The notes: generated by a model not told the origin, from the letters alone. Positions 1 through 11,071 are shown, numbered from the stretch's first letter. The stretch: 64,000 bases of DNA from Amylostereum areolatum (GCA_012932865.1 SAXG01000023.1:561559-625558), one strand, 5' to 3'. Numbers and translations are program-made.

Positions 1-302
1 AGCAGTCGACGCAATAATTGTGGATGCATTTGGAATGAAGAACTTTGGAAGAGCCTCGAGCGATGCACAGCGGCCCTTTGCAGTGTTGGTAGCGTGAGTT
101 GCACTGGCTTTCTGCATTAAGGTCATCACGCCAAAAGAAGCCGGAGCAAGTCTTATTTGCGTCGAAAGAGTTTCCTTCACACTGGTGGGAATAACTGAGT
201 CCAACACTTAATGACATACCATAGAAGCTTCGTACCTTCTGATACATTCTTCCTTTATGGTCTGGAGTACGCCATCCTGTTGAGGCCTTCGGTATAGTCA
301 GA
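1..302. other. Left flank of the Plavaka element, no gene seen
   Basis: AT-richer sequence lies between the window edge and the left transposon terminus. No reading frame with recognisable protein content is present. The 8 bases just outside the terminus (295-302) do not repeat at the right end, so a target-site duplication could not be identified. Confidence 0.6.
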
Positions 303-329
303 TACATCAGGAAAACTCCACTTACTTGA
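303..329 (+). repeat. Left terminal inverted repeat of the Plavaka element
   Basis: The first 18 bases (303-320) match perfectly, inverted, at 7352-7369. The next two bases differ and the following seven (TACTTGA) match again. Confidence 0.85.
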
Positions 330-889
330 CAGTGCCTTGGGACCCTTGGGCAAGTCAATCAAGGCCCCAAGCTCTAAGTAACTAGTGACTTGGCCAAGCC
401 ATGTCCACTTACTTGGCCAAGCCCTCACGCACCTTGAGTGTACTTGACAACAGACTTGGGGAGTACCTGGGAAGCTTGCCAAGGTGTCTTTCAAGTACAC
501 AAGTATAGTGCAAGGTTTGGCTCCAGTGTGTATAAGTTAGAGCTGATGTCGTCAAGCACTTCGTAAGTGTATTGTCAAGTACATTGTAAGCTTGACAAGT
601 CTGGCCATAAGTTCTACTTCAAGCATTCACAAGCTATCTTATGGTTCCCCAAGGTCACTTACAATCACACATGAAGGAGGCTTCAAGCTTAATTTTCAAC
701 CATAATAACAATATTGAAATGAATGATATTTCAAATCAAATGTATACATAAAATCATGGAATGCGGCAAGAATGTGGTACCTGCCACTCTAATATAGGCA
801 AGCACTCGGAATGGAAAGCAATGGGTCATGTGAAATCTAAACAAAAAACCCCGATCAGAATCTATTGCAGAGTGAGATCATGGAACATA

Positions 890-3466
890 CTATGCGTCCT
901 CGGAATCAGCAGCTGGGGCATCGGATGTCATAATATCGTCGGAATCGGGAGGCGGGGCATCAGATGTCATCTCGAAGTCGGAGTCATTGTCAGATAGTTC
1001 AGCGACGTCATCGGATTCAGCAACGGCAGGCTTATCTAGCCACGCAAAGGCGCTATCAATGATCTTCAACCAGCAGTTATCATCGAGACTGCCGACAGCG
1101 GGCACGAACTTGCCAGCCTTGCGGCGCAGCTTCATGTGACCTTCATCAGTACGCACGGTCTTGTCACCCCAGTTTTCTCGTGAGAAGAAACCTTGCGGGC
1201 CGCGCGGAATGACCTGGACGCCGGTCACCCAGAATTTCAACGCACGCTCAACCTGTCGGGAGCAATCAGTCTGCGGAATCAGGATCGGAATAGGGCGTAT
1301 ACTTACCGCAACAATACAGAGTATGAGCGCCCCGGACGGATAGAGGAGGAAGTTGGCCGGTATGACTGCGAGGTGCGCCGAAAAGGTCTTCAGGATCAGA
1401 TGAAACTGGAAACGGCCCTAAAAAGGTCGAAGAATGAGTATACCGACACTGTCTATACAAACCAGCAAGACATACCTCCTTCTTGACCCCGTTGTTCCAA
1501 GTAGCCCAGTACATGGGGGCATTTTTGCCATCTTCGCTGGAGAGCGCCCACTCGACGTACGCGGCAGCGCTAACGAAAGACTTGTGTATGCCGGAATCGG
1601 GGTTCATGTCGCCTTCGAGCACGCCGCCTTCGAGGTACATCCTCACATTGTTGAGAGCTTCGGTACCAATCATGGATCGCCATTCCTTCAGCCGCTGGAT
1701 CGTCTGACACAGTAGGGGTGAGCGGGGCTTGACGAGATGATGAATCACGTACAAGATCATAGATGATCTCCCCTTTCGCGATGATGAGTTCGACGTCCGG
1801 GTACATCTTGTCAAATAACATCTGCACCTCTTCGACGGTCGGCTCGTCCCAAGGCGGCAACGCGCCCGCGAACTCACGCACGCTGGGCATGAACACGCCG
1901 TTGAAGGTTGGCCGGATAGCTTCGTCCAATGTGTCTGTGGTCCACCGAGGCTTCCGCGCACGTTTGGGTGTTCCGTCGACCGCGCGAGGCTTCGTTCCCA
2001 GCTTTGCAGCTACCGGAGCTGAGACTTGAGTAAGGGTGTTCGTGTCCTTGGGGTCATGCAATCAATCCTTTGTCGCAGGTTCTAGTGAGTAGCGACATAC
2101 CTGATGGACGGCCAGCTTAGAAACACGCCTGTTCGACGCATATATGCGAGCGCTCTTGGAAGGCGGCTGGTTCACGGAGGGGGCCGCTGCAGGTGTGCTC
2201 TAGGGAAAGGTTAAAAGCGAGAGAAAGTCTGATAGAGAAATTCATACCTGATCACGGACATTGTCAAAACCGTCAAGTTCATTGTTTGTAGTGTTGAGGT
2301 CAAGATTTGCGGCTGGAGCCTCCTCACGGGAAATCGCAGAGCGTTGCACGGGACGGGGACGCGGTCGCGAAGTAGGGGGCTTGATTTGAACCATGGGCGG
2401 TGCGGAGTCTTGGAACTTGTCGCCGTCGGGACCTTCGTCGAAGAGCTCGCGCTCGGGTGATGCTGATGGGGGCCGTTCCATCTGGCGTTTTCCGGGAGCG
2501 GGGGTCCAGTGGGAGTTGAGCCCCCCGATCGGACGTGTTCGTTTGGCGGGAGGCCTGTGCAGCAGTGAGATAGGTAGAGGAAAGAAGAAAGAACACGTAC
2601 GCCTGCGCTGACGACTTGGCCGTTGAGTCACGTGTGTCAGGCGCGGAACGCTTCTCGGGGACGGATTTGGGCATTGATCCGGTGGTGCCGCGTCGAACGG
2701 CATCAACTTGAGAACGACTTTTCAACACTTTGTGTTTGTTGACCGCCGCAACTGGCGCGGCCTCAACGTCGTCTTCAATGTCCTCCACAGCCTCGGCTGA
2801 AGTCTGGACTCGATGACGACTCGCACCTGACGGCTTCGTGACGAAGACCTGCTCGTCTTCCTCACTCTCGTCGCCCTCACTCGTGCCTTCCTCGTCCGAC
2901 TCGACACGAGAAAACTTCCTGCGGCGAAAAAGTCGACCAGCGCTGTCTTCGTCGTCCTCGGCGGCGCGCTCCTCGCCCTCGGCGGCGCGCTCCTCGTCCT
3001 CGGCGGCCTCAAAGTCCTCAGCGGCCTCTTGATCCTCAGCGGCCTTGAAGTCCTCGGCGTCATCCTCAGGGCTCACAGAACGAGCCCCCCCACCCGGAAG
3101 ATGCTTCCCTAAAATTTGGTATGTTTTTAATACGAATTGCTAGAAAAGATAGAAGTACTCACGAGGCGGTTGTTTCTTTGCAGACGTTATCTTCGTTGCA
3201 CGTGCTCTGTCCGGAGCTGGCGACTCCGATACCGACGACGACATGGCCTCCTTTGCGAGGGCGTCTTCAAGTGCGGCGAGCCGCTTTACCTTAGCCCGTT
3301 GAGCAGCGTCAGCAACACGCGTGGCTTTTACCTTGGCTTCCTTGTCAGCCTTGACTTGGGCCGTGGATTTACGGGGCCTAGGCGCGTCGGGAGCACCAGG
3401 ATGTGCATCCTTGTTCTTTGCGCGGGTCGAGAGGGGAGGAGCATCGGGCTTGGTTCGAGGGGGCAT
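890..3466 (-). CDS. Plavaka-element companion protein, 743 aa, unknown function
   Basis: Eight exons read on the minus strand: 3466-3163, 3108-2601, 2554-2248, 2199-2101, 2046-1753, 1703-1476, 1417-1307 and 1270-890. Every junction has GT-AG ends and the phases join into one open frame of 744 codons. The N-terminal half is low in complexity: basic around residues 1-100, then a long Asp/Glu/Ala-rich stretch, then Pro/Arg-rich sequence. The C-terminal half looks globular, with RWTTDTLDEAIRPTFNGVF, WATWNNGVKKEGRFQF and FSRENWGDKTVRTDEGH as landmarks, and ends in an acidic Ser/Asp tail. I recall similar hypothetical proteins accompanying Plavaka transposases in Agaricomycetes, but know no assigned function. 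The start is the first ATG, divergent from the transposase 227 bp away. A transposition partner or DNA-binding accessory role is inference. Confidence 0.8.
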
Positions 3467-3693
3467 GGCAAACGGGACGTGGCAGGAAAGAACGCGCGTT
3501 GTTTTGGACAGAAGGTAAGGCTCTTGTTATTTCGCGTATTTGGCGCACTTACCGAAATTCGTCACAGGCTCTCGGCCTCTGAGTCTCAAATGTTCGCGTC
3601 GGCTGCTGACGTTTCAACTTCGACTCCTTCAAGCTTCAACCTCTCTTGTTGTTCCCTCCAACTCGCCCCGCTTTCACCCGCAAATCTGCCACC
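3467..3693. promoter_or_regulatory. Divergent promoter of the two Plavaka genes
   Basis: This 227-bp spacer separates the start codons of the companion gene (-) and the transposase (+) and must contain both promoters. It is pyrimidine-rich just before the transposase start, which sits in a good ACCATG context. Confidence 0.6.
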
Positions 3694-6600
3694 ATGCCGC
3701 TTGCGAAAATCCAGCGGGGACCAACGGCAAGAACAATTCCTTGCAAAGCTCGCGGCTGCCACAAATGGTTCAAGAACATGTCCGGACAGACCCGTCACTA
3801 CAACACATTCCATCGCCACAACTTGGTAGCTGCGCCCCCGCCCCGTATTATCCACGCGCGCGTCCCAACGCCGGAGCTGGCTGACGAAGATGACGACTAC
3901 GACTATGCAATGCCGGACGTCGACTACGAAGACGGAGCCGACGACGTTTATATGGGTGCGCGAGCAGAGCTCCACCCCTTTTTAGACGGTATGTTAAACT
4001 GCCTCCTCATTGTGTATCTTACTTACAAGATATCCAGGCAGACCTTGCGACAACGACGGTGAATATCTTCTGGCAGGATCTCCCCCTCCGCTTCCTGTTC
4101 GCCCGTCCCCCTCCGACTATTCGCCTTTTAATAATCGTCAAGAATTCGAAATTGGCGAGTTCCTCTACCGGCGAGATCAAATGAGCGGGGCGAACGTCGA
4201 CACGCTCATGAGCCTCTGGGCCGCAATGCTTCCGGAAGCCACCCACCCACCATTTTCCAGCAACAAGAACATGACCGACACTATTGACGCTAGCAGCCTC
4301 GGTGACGTCGCATGGCAATCATTTTCCGTAACGTACAACGGGCCCCTTCCTCCGGGCGAAGCGCCGCCGTGGATGTTGGCCTCGTACGAAGTTTGGTTCC
4401 GCTGCCCACTCGAGGTTATTCGCAACCAACTAGCCAACCCCGACTTCGCGTCCGAGATGGACTTCTGTGCAAAACGGGTTTACGACGGGAATGATAAGCG
4501 AGAATATCGGGACTTCATGTCTGGCAACTGGGCATGGACACAAGCTGTGGGTATATCTCGGGTGTCGCTCTCGCTAAACGCTAACACCATTCGTTTACAG
4601 GATACCCTTGCCGAAGACCCTCGCAATCACGGTGTCGCATTCTGTCCCGTCATTTCGGGAAGTGACAAGACGACGGTGTCGGTGGCCACGGGGCAGAACG
4701 ACTACTACCCGTTCTACCTTTCCAATGGCCTGATCACCAACGGAGCCCGCCGCGCGCATCGTGACGGCATCTCACTTGTCGCATTTTTATCCATTCCGAA
4801 AAGTAAGTCCCCTTCGTCATCTATGCCCATAAGTAGTCCGTTCTGACTCGTGATTAGCGGACGAGGAGTACCAAAATGACAGCTGCTTCCGCAAGTTCCG
4901 AAGGCAGCTGTTCCACTCATCAATACATATGATCCTTCAACCATTGCGTCCCGGTATGACGGAGCCAGAGATTCTGCTCTGTGCCGACGGCCACTACCGC
5001 CGCGTCATCTTTGGACTGGGCCCATATATTGCGGACTACCCCGAGCAGGTCTTGCTTGCATGTATCGTTCAAAATTGGTGCCCCAAGTCAGTGTTTTCTA
5101 TTCTAGACAAGGTTTCGAGTCTAACTTCTTTTCCTAGGTGTACCGCGCGGCCGTGGGACTTGGATGGAGTCGGAACACGCCGATGTCCAGAACACACCGA
5201 CGCCGTGCTTGACGCGTTTGGGATAAAACCTGCCTGGGATGACTACGGCATCGTTGGGGATGTTAAGGTATGTCTTTGCCGTGTCATCCGCGTGGCTAAT
5301 ACTGATAACTCGTATAGCCATTCACTACAGATTTCCCGAGGGCGGACATCTACGAGATGCTCTCCCCGGACCTCCTTCACCAAATCATCAAGGGCACTTT
5401 CAAGGATCATCTCGTTGAATGGGTCAACCAATACCTTGTCCAGCAACATGGCCAGGCGCGCGCGTCGGCAATCGTTGCGGACATCGATCGTCGGTACGTC
5501 GACATGCTTTATTCTGATCAATGTCAAACTTACCTATCTGGGACGGCAGCATTGCAGCTGTGCCAAGCTTCCCCGGCCTCCGACGGTTTCCTGAAGGACG
5601 AGGATTCAAGCAGTGGACCGGAGATGACTCCAAGGCCCTCATGAAGGTAGGCATGATTACATGCCGAGTTAAAGTTTGCTCTAACCTTTTCTGTAACACT
5701 AGGTCTATCTGCCTGCAATTGCAGGTCATGTACCTGGACAGATGGTCCGCGCGCTCAGCGCGTTCCTTGAGTTCTGCTATCTCGTGCGGCGCTCGACCAT
5801 TACCGACGATACCCTCGTCACCATTGATGCAGCTCTCAAGCGCTTCCACCACGAACACGAGATTTTCCGCGACGTTGGTGTACGGCCTGATGGGTTCTCA
5901 CTGCCGCGACAGCACTCGATGATGCACTACGTCGCCCACATCAAGTTATTTGGTGCACCAAACAGGCTCTGCTCGTCTATCACCGAATCAAAGCACATCA
6001 AAGCAGTCAAGGATCCGTATCGACGAACCAATCGCAATCAACCCCTCGGGCAGATGCTGCTTATCAACCAGCAGCTCGACAAGTTGGCAGCAGATCGCGC
6101 GGACTTCACAGCTCGTGGCATGCTCATTGGGCCCTGCCTCCGTCTCCCACCCATCATGACCGCCGCTATGGCGGCTAATCCTGTGGACGTGGCCGCTGCA
6201 CCTCCCATACCCCCGGAGGATCTCATCGTCTTGGATGAAGCGGGAAATATAGATGACGACGGGGGCGATGTTGACGGGCCAACTGTCATGGCAGAAGTTC
6301 AGCTCGCAAAATGCCGAGGTGAGTCAACTTCTACACCACCCGTTCTCGACTAACAAAAGCTTGATTCAGTTCGTGGTCTCCCTCGGCCTGTCGACATGCT
6401 CGCTGACGCGATCAATGTCCCTCGCCTTCAAGAGCTGATCCGCCGCTTCTTGTATGATCAACAGTTTCCGGATTCTGATGCGTCTTCCGCAAATGTTCCC
6501 CTCGCTAGCTGTCCGGGCTTTGACGGACACGTCGCCATCTACCCTTCCGCCATTGCATCCTTTTATGCTCCAAGCGATCCCTCTGGTGTTGGTGGCATGC

Positions 6601-7034
6601 ACCGCGAGCGCATCTGCTCCACATCATCGTGGCGCCATGGCCCTGCACGACGTGACTGTGCATTCCTTGAGAAGGATCCTGATCTTCCCGGGTTTCGGGG
6701 GCTGTACGCTGTTCGAATCCTCCTTCTGTTTCAGTTTTCGGCGGGTGATGTTGACTACCCATGCGCGCTTGTCTCGTGGTTCTCACCCGTTTCTGATACG
6801 CCGTGTCCTAATACTGGCATGTGGATCGTCGAGCCGGATCTTGACAGGAATGGAGACCGTGAGATGTCTGTCATCCATGTTGATTCCATTCTTCGTGGGG
6901 CACATCTAATTGGAGTATCTGCTGGGGCCGAGTTTCTCCCGTGTTCTCTAACCGAGGCAGATAGTCTGAACGCATTCCGTGCCTTCTATATAAATAAATA
7001 TGCAGACCACCACTCCCATGAAATCGCATTTTAG
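3694..7034 (+). CDS. Plavaka transposase, 972 aa
   Basis: Nine exons: 3694-3988, 4038-4546, 4601-4802, 4858-5086, 5138-5267, 5318-5493, 5550-5646, 5703-6318 and 6370-7034; phases sum to 973 codons. A C2H2-like finger lies at the N terminus (C17, C22, H35, H40). It is followed by signatures I recognise from Plavaka proteins: GSDKTTVSVATGQ, GLGPYIADYPEQ, WCPKC, SPDLLHQIIKGTFKDH, FPGLRRFPEGRGFKQWTGDD, RPDGFSLPRQHS, SSITESKHIKAVK and the terminal HHSHEIAF. Plavaka belongs to the KDZ assemblage of DDE/RNase H-fold transposases; the Asp of GSDKTT, the Asp of SPDLLHQ and the Glu of TESKHIK are my candidates for catalytic residues (inference). The frame is intact. The 54-nt second intron (4547-4600) has no in-frame stop, so its retention would add 18 residues. 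Confidence 0.93.
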
Positions 7035-7152
7035 AGTATTTAAATATATTATTATTGTGTTCCAGGTTATAAAAATATTAGTGCTTCAAGGAGCTGTAAG
7101 TTCTTTGAACATGGCCAGGACTTCTCTTTAAGCACAAGTTACCCCAGTGAAT

Positions 7153-7232
7153 CTACTTGTCCCCAAGTCTGTCTACTTGTCCCCAAGTCAGTATATTTGT
7201 CCCCAAGTCAGTATATTTGTTCCCAAGTATAT
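7153..7232 (+). repeat. Subterminal tandem repeat, four 20-bp units
   Basis: Four adjacent 20-bp units at 7153, 7173, 7193 and 7213 share the core TTGTCCCCAAGTC with small changes; the last unit is the most divergent. A related inverted motif, GACTTGGGGA, occurs near the left end around 453-462, and the left subterminal region is rich in ACTTGGCCAAG-like palindromes. Subterminal repeats of this kind commonly bind transposase in cut-and-paste elements; that role is inferred here. Confidence 0.8.
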
Positions 7233-7342
7233 CTCTAAGGATCAATTGTTTCACCAAGTGCACAAGTGTTCTGGCCCCAGTCCAAGTCAGTTCTAAGGAG
7301 GATCTCCAAGTCCAAGGTGTGGGTTCCAAATCCAAGTAGGGC

Positions 7343-7369
7343 TCAAGTACTTGGAGTTTTCCTGATGTA
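7343..7369 (-). repeat. Right terminal inverted repeat of the Plavaka element
   Basis: Reverse complement of the left terminus: 18 identical bases, two mismatches, then seven identical bases. Confidence 0.85.
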
Positions 7370-7755
7370 GCGCTGCTGGCAGGTAGGGCATTTGTCTGAT
7401 GATAAGCCACAATAAGATAGAGTTGGTTGAAGGGAGTTCATAGAGGATTATAAGTCACAACGGCATGAGTGATGAGCGATGAGCGTGCAGACCAAGCTTG
7501 TCAATGACTCAAAGCGATGGTGAGTACAACTGGAGCTCTGTATAGTTCAGGGCATGCGTGAAGAGCAAACAAATAGCCATTAAGGTTAACGCTTTTTGTG
7601 CCATGGCGCACCGCCGTGCAAGAGCACTGTGTAGTAGTGTATTGAGTCAGCCAAATAAGTGTTAAACTTATAGAACACTGCACGGTGCCAGTGCCTTGTA
7701 CGGAACCCTGTGCCAGGCCCACACCCGTCAGCGGACCGCCCGCTGGCACGACAGG
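7370..7755. other. Spacer between transposon and GTTAAC array
   Basis: No protein-like frame is visible. A single GTTAACG occurs at 7585-7591, upstream of the ordered array, hinting that the same repeat family once extended further left. Confidence 0.5.
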
Positions 7756-8018
7756 AATCCGTTAACAATCTTTCATTAGGAATTCCTTAACGCACTTCGA
7801 CCCAAAACCCGTTAACGCTCTTCCACCAAGAATCCGTTAACGCACTTTCACCGAGAATCCGTTAACGCACTTCCAACGAGAGTCCGTTAACCGAATCCGT
7901 TAACAGACCTCCTCAGAAATCCGTCCACGCAATTCTTTAACGAGTCTATGGCAGAAGTCCGTTAACGGATTCCGTTAACGCATCTCTAGGAGAAGTTCGT
8001 TAACGGATTCCGTTAAGG
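7756..8018 (+). repeat. Degenerate GTTAAC minisatellite with 25/13-bp spacing
   Basis: GTTAAC or a near match begins at 7761, 7786, 7811, 7836, 7861 and 7886, exactly 25 bp apart. After 7886 the spacing becomes irregular and then alternates: 7899, about 7923, 7936, 7961, 7974, 7999 and 8012, close to 13 and 25 bp. The typical unit is ATCCGTTAACGCACTTCCA plus about six bases; GTTAAC is itself palindromic. A short tandem of ATCCGGCGG follows at about 8020-8056. Origin unknown; it could be a minisatellite or the terminus of another repeat family. Confidence 0.85.
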
Positions 8019-8019
8019 G

Positions 8020-8056
8020 ATCCGGCAAATCCGGCGGATCCGGCGGATCCGGCGGA
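8020..8056 (+). repeat. Short tandem repeat, 9-bp ATCCGGCGG-type units
   Basis: About four copies of a 9-bp unit directly follow the GTTAAC array and mark the change from AT-richer repeat sequence into GC-rich gene-flanking DNA. Confidence 0.75.
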
Positions 8057-8635
8057 TGAGCTCCCGATATCATCACCTTTCTGCTCCCCGCCGCCGTCCT
8101 CGCGGCGAAGTCGCCTCCTCCCGCTCGAAAGTCGAAAGCTCGAGTCCTCCTGAGTCCTGGCGGCCGCCCACACCACCCAAACAAATACCCGCATGCCTCC
8201 ATTTTGCGCTCGTGCCACATGAAATAACGGGGTACAAGTCCAGCGCCGCGTTCAACCGCATCGCTCGGGAGGCGGCCGCCTCCGAGTCGTGGCGCATCGA
8301 ACTCCGACCGCCTTGCGTTGTTTCCCCTCCCTATTGTGCTTCCTCATCGAGGCCAGCGGCATCGCCCGTGCCCCCGCCCGCTCTGATGCGCCTCGGGGAG
8401 GCGAGCTTTTATGTATCTAAAACCTGTGGAAGTTTCTCTGGAAGTTCGCTTTCGTTCAAGAACTCAGCTCGAGGAGGTCCCCCCCCAACTCATGCTCGTC
8501 CTCGCCCTGCCCACCCTCCCCCGGTCAAAGCTTCCTGCAGGTGAAATCCCCGCCTTTCCGTTTAGCCTGCGTATCGACCTCGCATTTTCCCACGGTTGTT
8601 TCCTCCATTGTTCAACGTTCAACAAGTCTGCCGCC

Positions 8636-9963
8636 ATGCTAGCCGACGGTTCGCAGTCTCGGACCTCCTCCTCTTCCGCCGTCTCCTCCTCCTCCTCAGC
8701 TTCAAGCGACGATACAGCATCCTGCATTCCCTCGTGCGCGGCCGTCGCCGACGCGAACGACGCGTCGAGGAGCGCGTCCTGCCGCTCTTCCGGCATCGCA
8801 GCGCAGGAGACGACCCCGAGCACGACGACGCTCGTCGTCCTCTTATCCGTCTGGGCCATCGTCGCGTACATCCAGGTACCCAACCCTCTCCCCCTCATCC
8901 CTCCCCCCCTCTAAGTTCTCACATCCCCTCCTCTCCCCCCCACGCAGTTCATCGTCGGCCTCTCGCGCGCCTGCTTCCATCCCGCCATCGCCGCGCACTT
9001 CCACGGCGACCCGACCCTCCAGCGCTGCCGTCTGGCGCGCATCCCGTACAGGCCGCTCACCCAACGTGAGCTCGCCGCCCTCGAAGCGCAGAACAACCCC
9101 CAACCCCCGCCCGCGCCCGCGCCCGTCCCCCCCGTCGCGCCCGCCCGCCCCACCACCCGCCTCCGGCGTCTCTCCTCCGCCTGCAAGCGCGCCCTCGCCG
9201 TCGTGGCGTCCTCCCCCCCGTCCTCGCCCAGGAAGTCCAAGTCCAAGGCCCAGAAGAGCGCGGCCGACGCCGACCCCGCCGTGCCCCCCGTCTCCCCCAT
9301 CTCCGTCCCCCCCAGCCTGCAAGCCGACCTTGACGCCCGCGACGCCGCCCGGCGCCGTCCCAAGCTTGCGTTGCGCATCACGCTCTTCGCCGCGCCCAGG
9401 TCCCCCAAGTCGCCCACCACCACCACCACCCCGAAATCGCCCAGCGGCCTCGCCCTCCGCTCCCCCCTCAAGGGCTTCCGTTCCTTCGCGTCCAGCCGGG
9501 CTGCGCGCCTTTCCATCGACGAGGAGGAGGAGGAGGAGGAGGAGGAGGAGGAGGACGCGTGGAACGTCGACCTGCTGTCCCCCGCGCCTGATAAAGGCAA
9601 GGGCAAGTGCGCCGGGACCGTCGACACCGTCGACGTCGTCGATACGGTCGACGTCGAGGACGCGCTCGACGTGGTGGAGGACGCGCTCGGCGTGGTGGAG
9701 GGCCTCCCAGCGTCGAAGCCGACGCCCGCCGTAGCGCAGCAGCCGAAGCCCGTCACTGCCGCGCTGAGCGCGCCGCCTTCGACCGTGGCGAAGACGCTGA
9801 AGCTGAAGGCCGCCCTCCTCCTGAAGAAGAAGAAGTTCGGGTTGCGGAAAGCGTTCAAGGCGGGCATGTTCGTGCGTGGTGAGTCGCCCCCGTTTTTCAG
9901 GGGATGCCGTCCATAGTAGCCCCCCTGGCTAACCAGACTCCTCCTCCAGCCCTAAGCTCGTAG
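8636..9963 (+). CDS. Hypothetical membrane-anchored protein with acidic tract, about 394 aa
   Basis: Proposed exons are 8636-8875, 8948-9878 and 9950-9963. The start sits in GCCGCCATG context. A Ser-rich N terminus is followed by one strong membrane segment near residues 65-90 (TLVVLLSVWAIVAYIQFIVG) that spans the first splice junction. After it come Pro/Ala-rich sequence, basic patches, a run of 12 Glu, and a repetitive VDTVDVVDTVDVEDALDVV stretch. The final part is Lys/Leu-rich. If the last intron is not removed, the frame ends at 9916 instead. No family was recognised. Composition suggests a single-pass anchor with a disordered tail; this is inference only. Confidence 0.6.
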
Positions 9964-11071
9964 TAGGACGCTACTCCGCGCCTGCAGCCAGGCCAACCAA
10001 ACCATACCATGGTAGCCATACCCTCCTGAGATTGTGCCAATTCTCGTGAGGTGCCAGGTAGCGTCCCGAGTCGCCGGCTGCCTGGAATCTGACGAGGCTT
10101 TCCACGTTTCGGCATATCTCACCGGTCAACGCCCCGCCAAGGCCAGCGCACTCGTCCGCACCGCCAGTCGGTCCTCCTGCCGCACGTCGCGCTCGGTCAC
10201 GAAGCGTCCCAGAGAGGTTGCGCCGTGCTTGCCATTCCGACCCGGCGCGCACACATCATTATCGTTATATCCATTCTCGAGTCCCCACGAACCCTCGTCT
10301 CCGCGACACCTCTGACTACTGCTCGGCCGTATTCGCGCTCGCTCTTCCATGGCGAAGCAGCCTCGGCTCTCTGCCCAATTCGTTGTCCGTGTTTTCTCAT
10401 CGCTATGTTCGCTATGTCCTCCAGTCGCTATGCTTTGCCTTCTATGTAGCACCACTTTGGTATGCTTGGTTTTGAAATGAGATATATGTTGCTATCCCAT
10501 CGGTTACCCCGCCTTCAGACGCGTCTGGGAAGTGTACATGTGTGTCCTACTTGAAAGATTCGCTAGCTAATTATAAATCCATAGTCCATGTAAGTGCATT
10601 CGAGGAGGAAGATCGAACCATCCAACGCCCGTGCGGCGTCAACGCGTCCACCATCGAGCATCGTGGACAGCATATGCACTTACAGTCCCACGACCACGGT
10701 TCTTTGCTTTCCTCTCTTCCTCTGAAGACGTGCTTTTGGCTCATGAAGGTATGGTAGGAACCATCGGCGAAAGGCTGGAAACGTGGTTTGGAGGTTTACA
10801 ATGTCGTGAGGCCGCCTCTGATCGATGTGGCTTAGCCTGAGCCTGAGTTCGGTCCAGAAGCACGTATCGCATCCGTACCGGCGTCGACGCCGGTGTTTAC
10901 TTTCGCGCGTGAGCAGCGTGAGACAGAGCTTGAATTGCGTATCATGTTTTCCCTGGAGAACCGATATCTATGCACAGGCGGCGTGGCGTGAACGGTGAAC
11001 CTCCTCTCACGATGTCTCGATCCTCACACGCAGGCGGCGATCTCTCCGTCTCTTTTCCACCAACAGATAGC
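9964..11071. other. Intergenic region, no gene seen
   Basis: This 1.1-kb interval separates a plus-strand gene from the 3' end of a minus-strand gene, so it holds two 3' untranslated regions. Only short unconvincing frames are present. Confidence 0.5.

Larger units (their letters stand above)
303..7369 (+). mobile_element. Plavaka-type (KDZ-related) DNA transposon, two genes, apparently intact
   Basis: The element is bounded by inverted termini: TACATCAGGAAAACTCCA begins at 303 and its exact reverse complement ends at 7369. After two mismatches both ends continue with TACTTGA, so the terminal repeat is about 27 bp. Inside are a 972-aa transposase on + and a 743-aa companion gene on -, transcribed away from a shared 227-bp spacer. 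Both open cleanly after splicing, with no stop or frameshift. Subterminal regions carry repeated CTTGG/CCAAG motifs on both sides. Intact termini and frames suggest recent or current mobility (inference). No target-site duplication was found, so the exact outer boundary could be off by a few bases. Confidence 0.85.

Noticed and set aside
295..7377. Eight-base target-site duplication around the Plavaka element
   Set aside because: The eight bases outside each terminus do not match, and shifting the boundary by a few bases does not give a convincing duplicate.
7756..8018. CRISPR array
   Set aside because: The organism is a eukaryote and the repeated cores are six bases with nearly invariant intervening sequence, not unique spacers.
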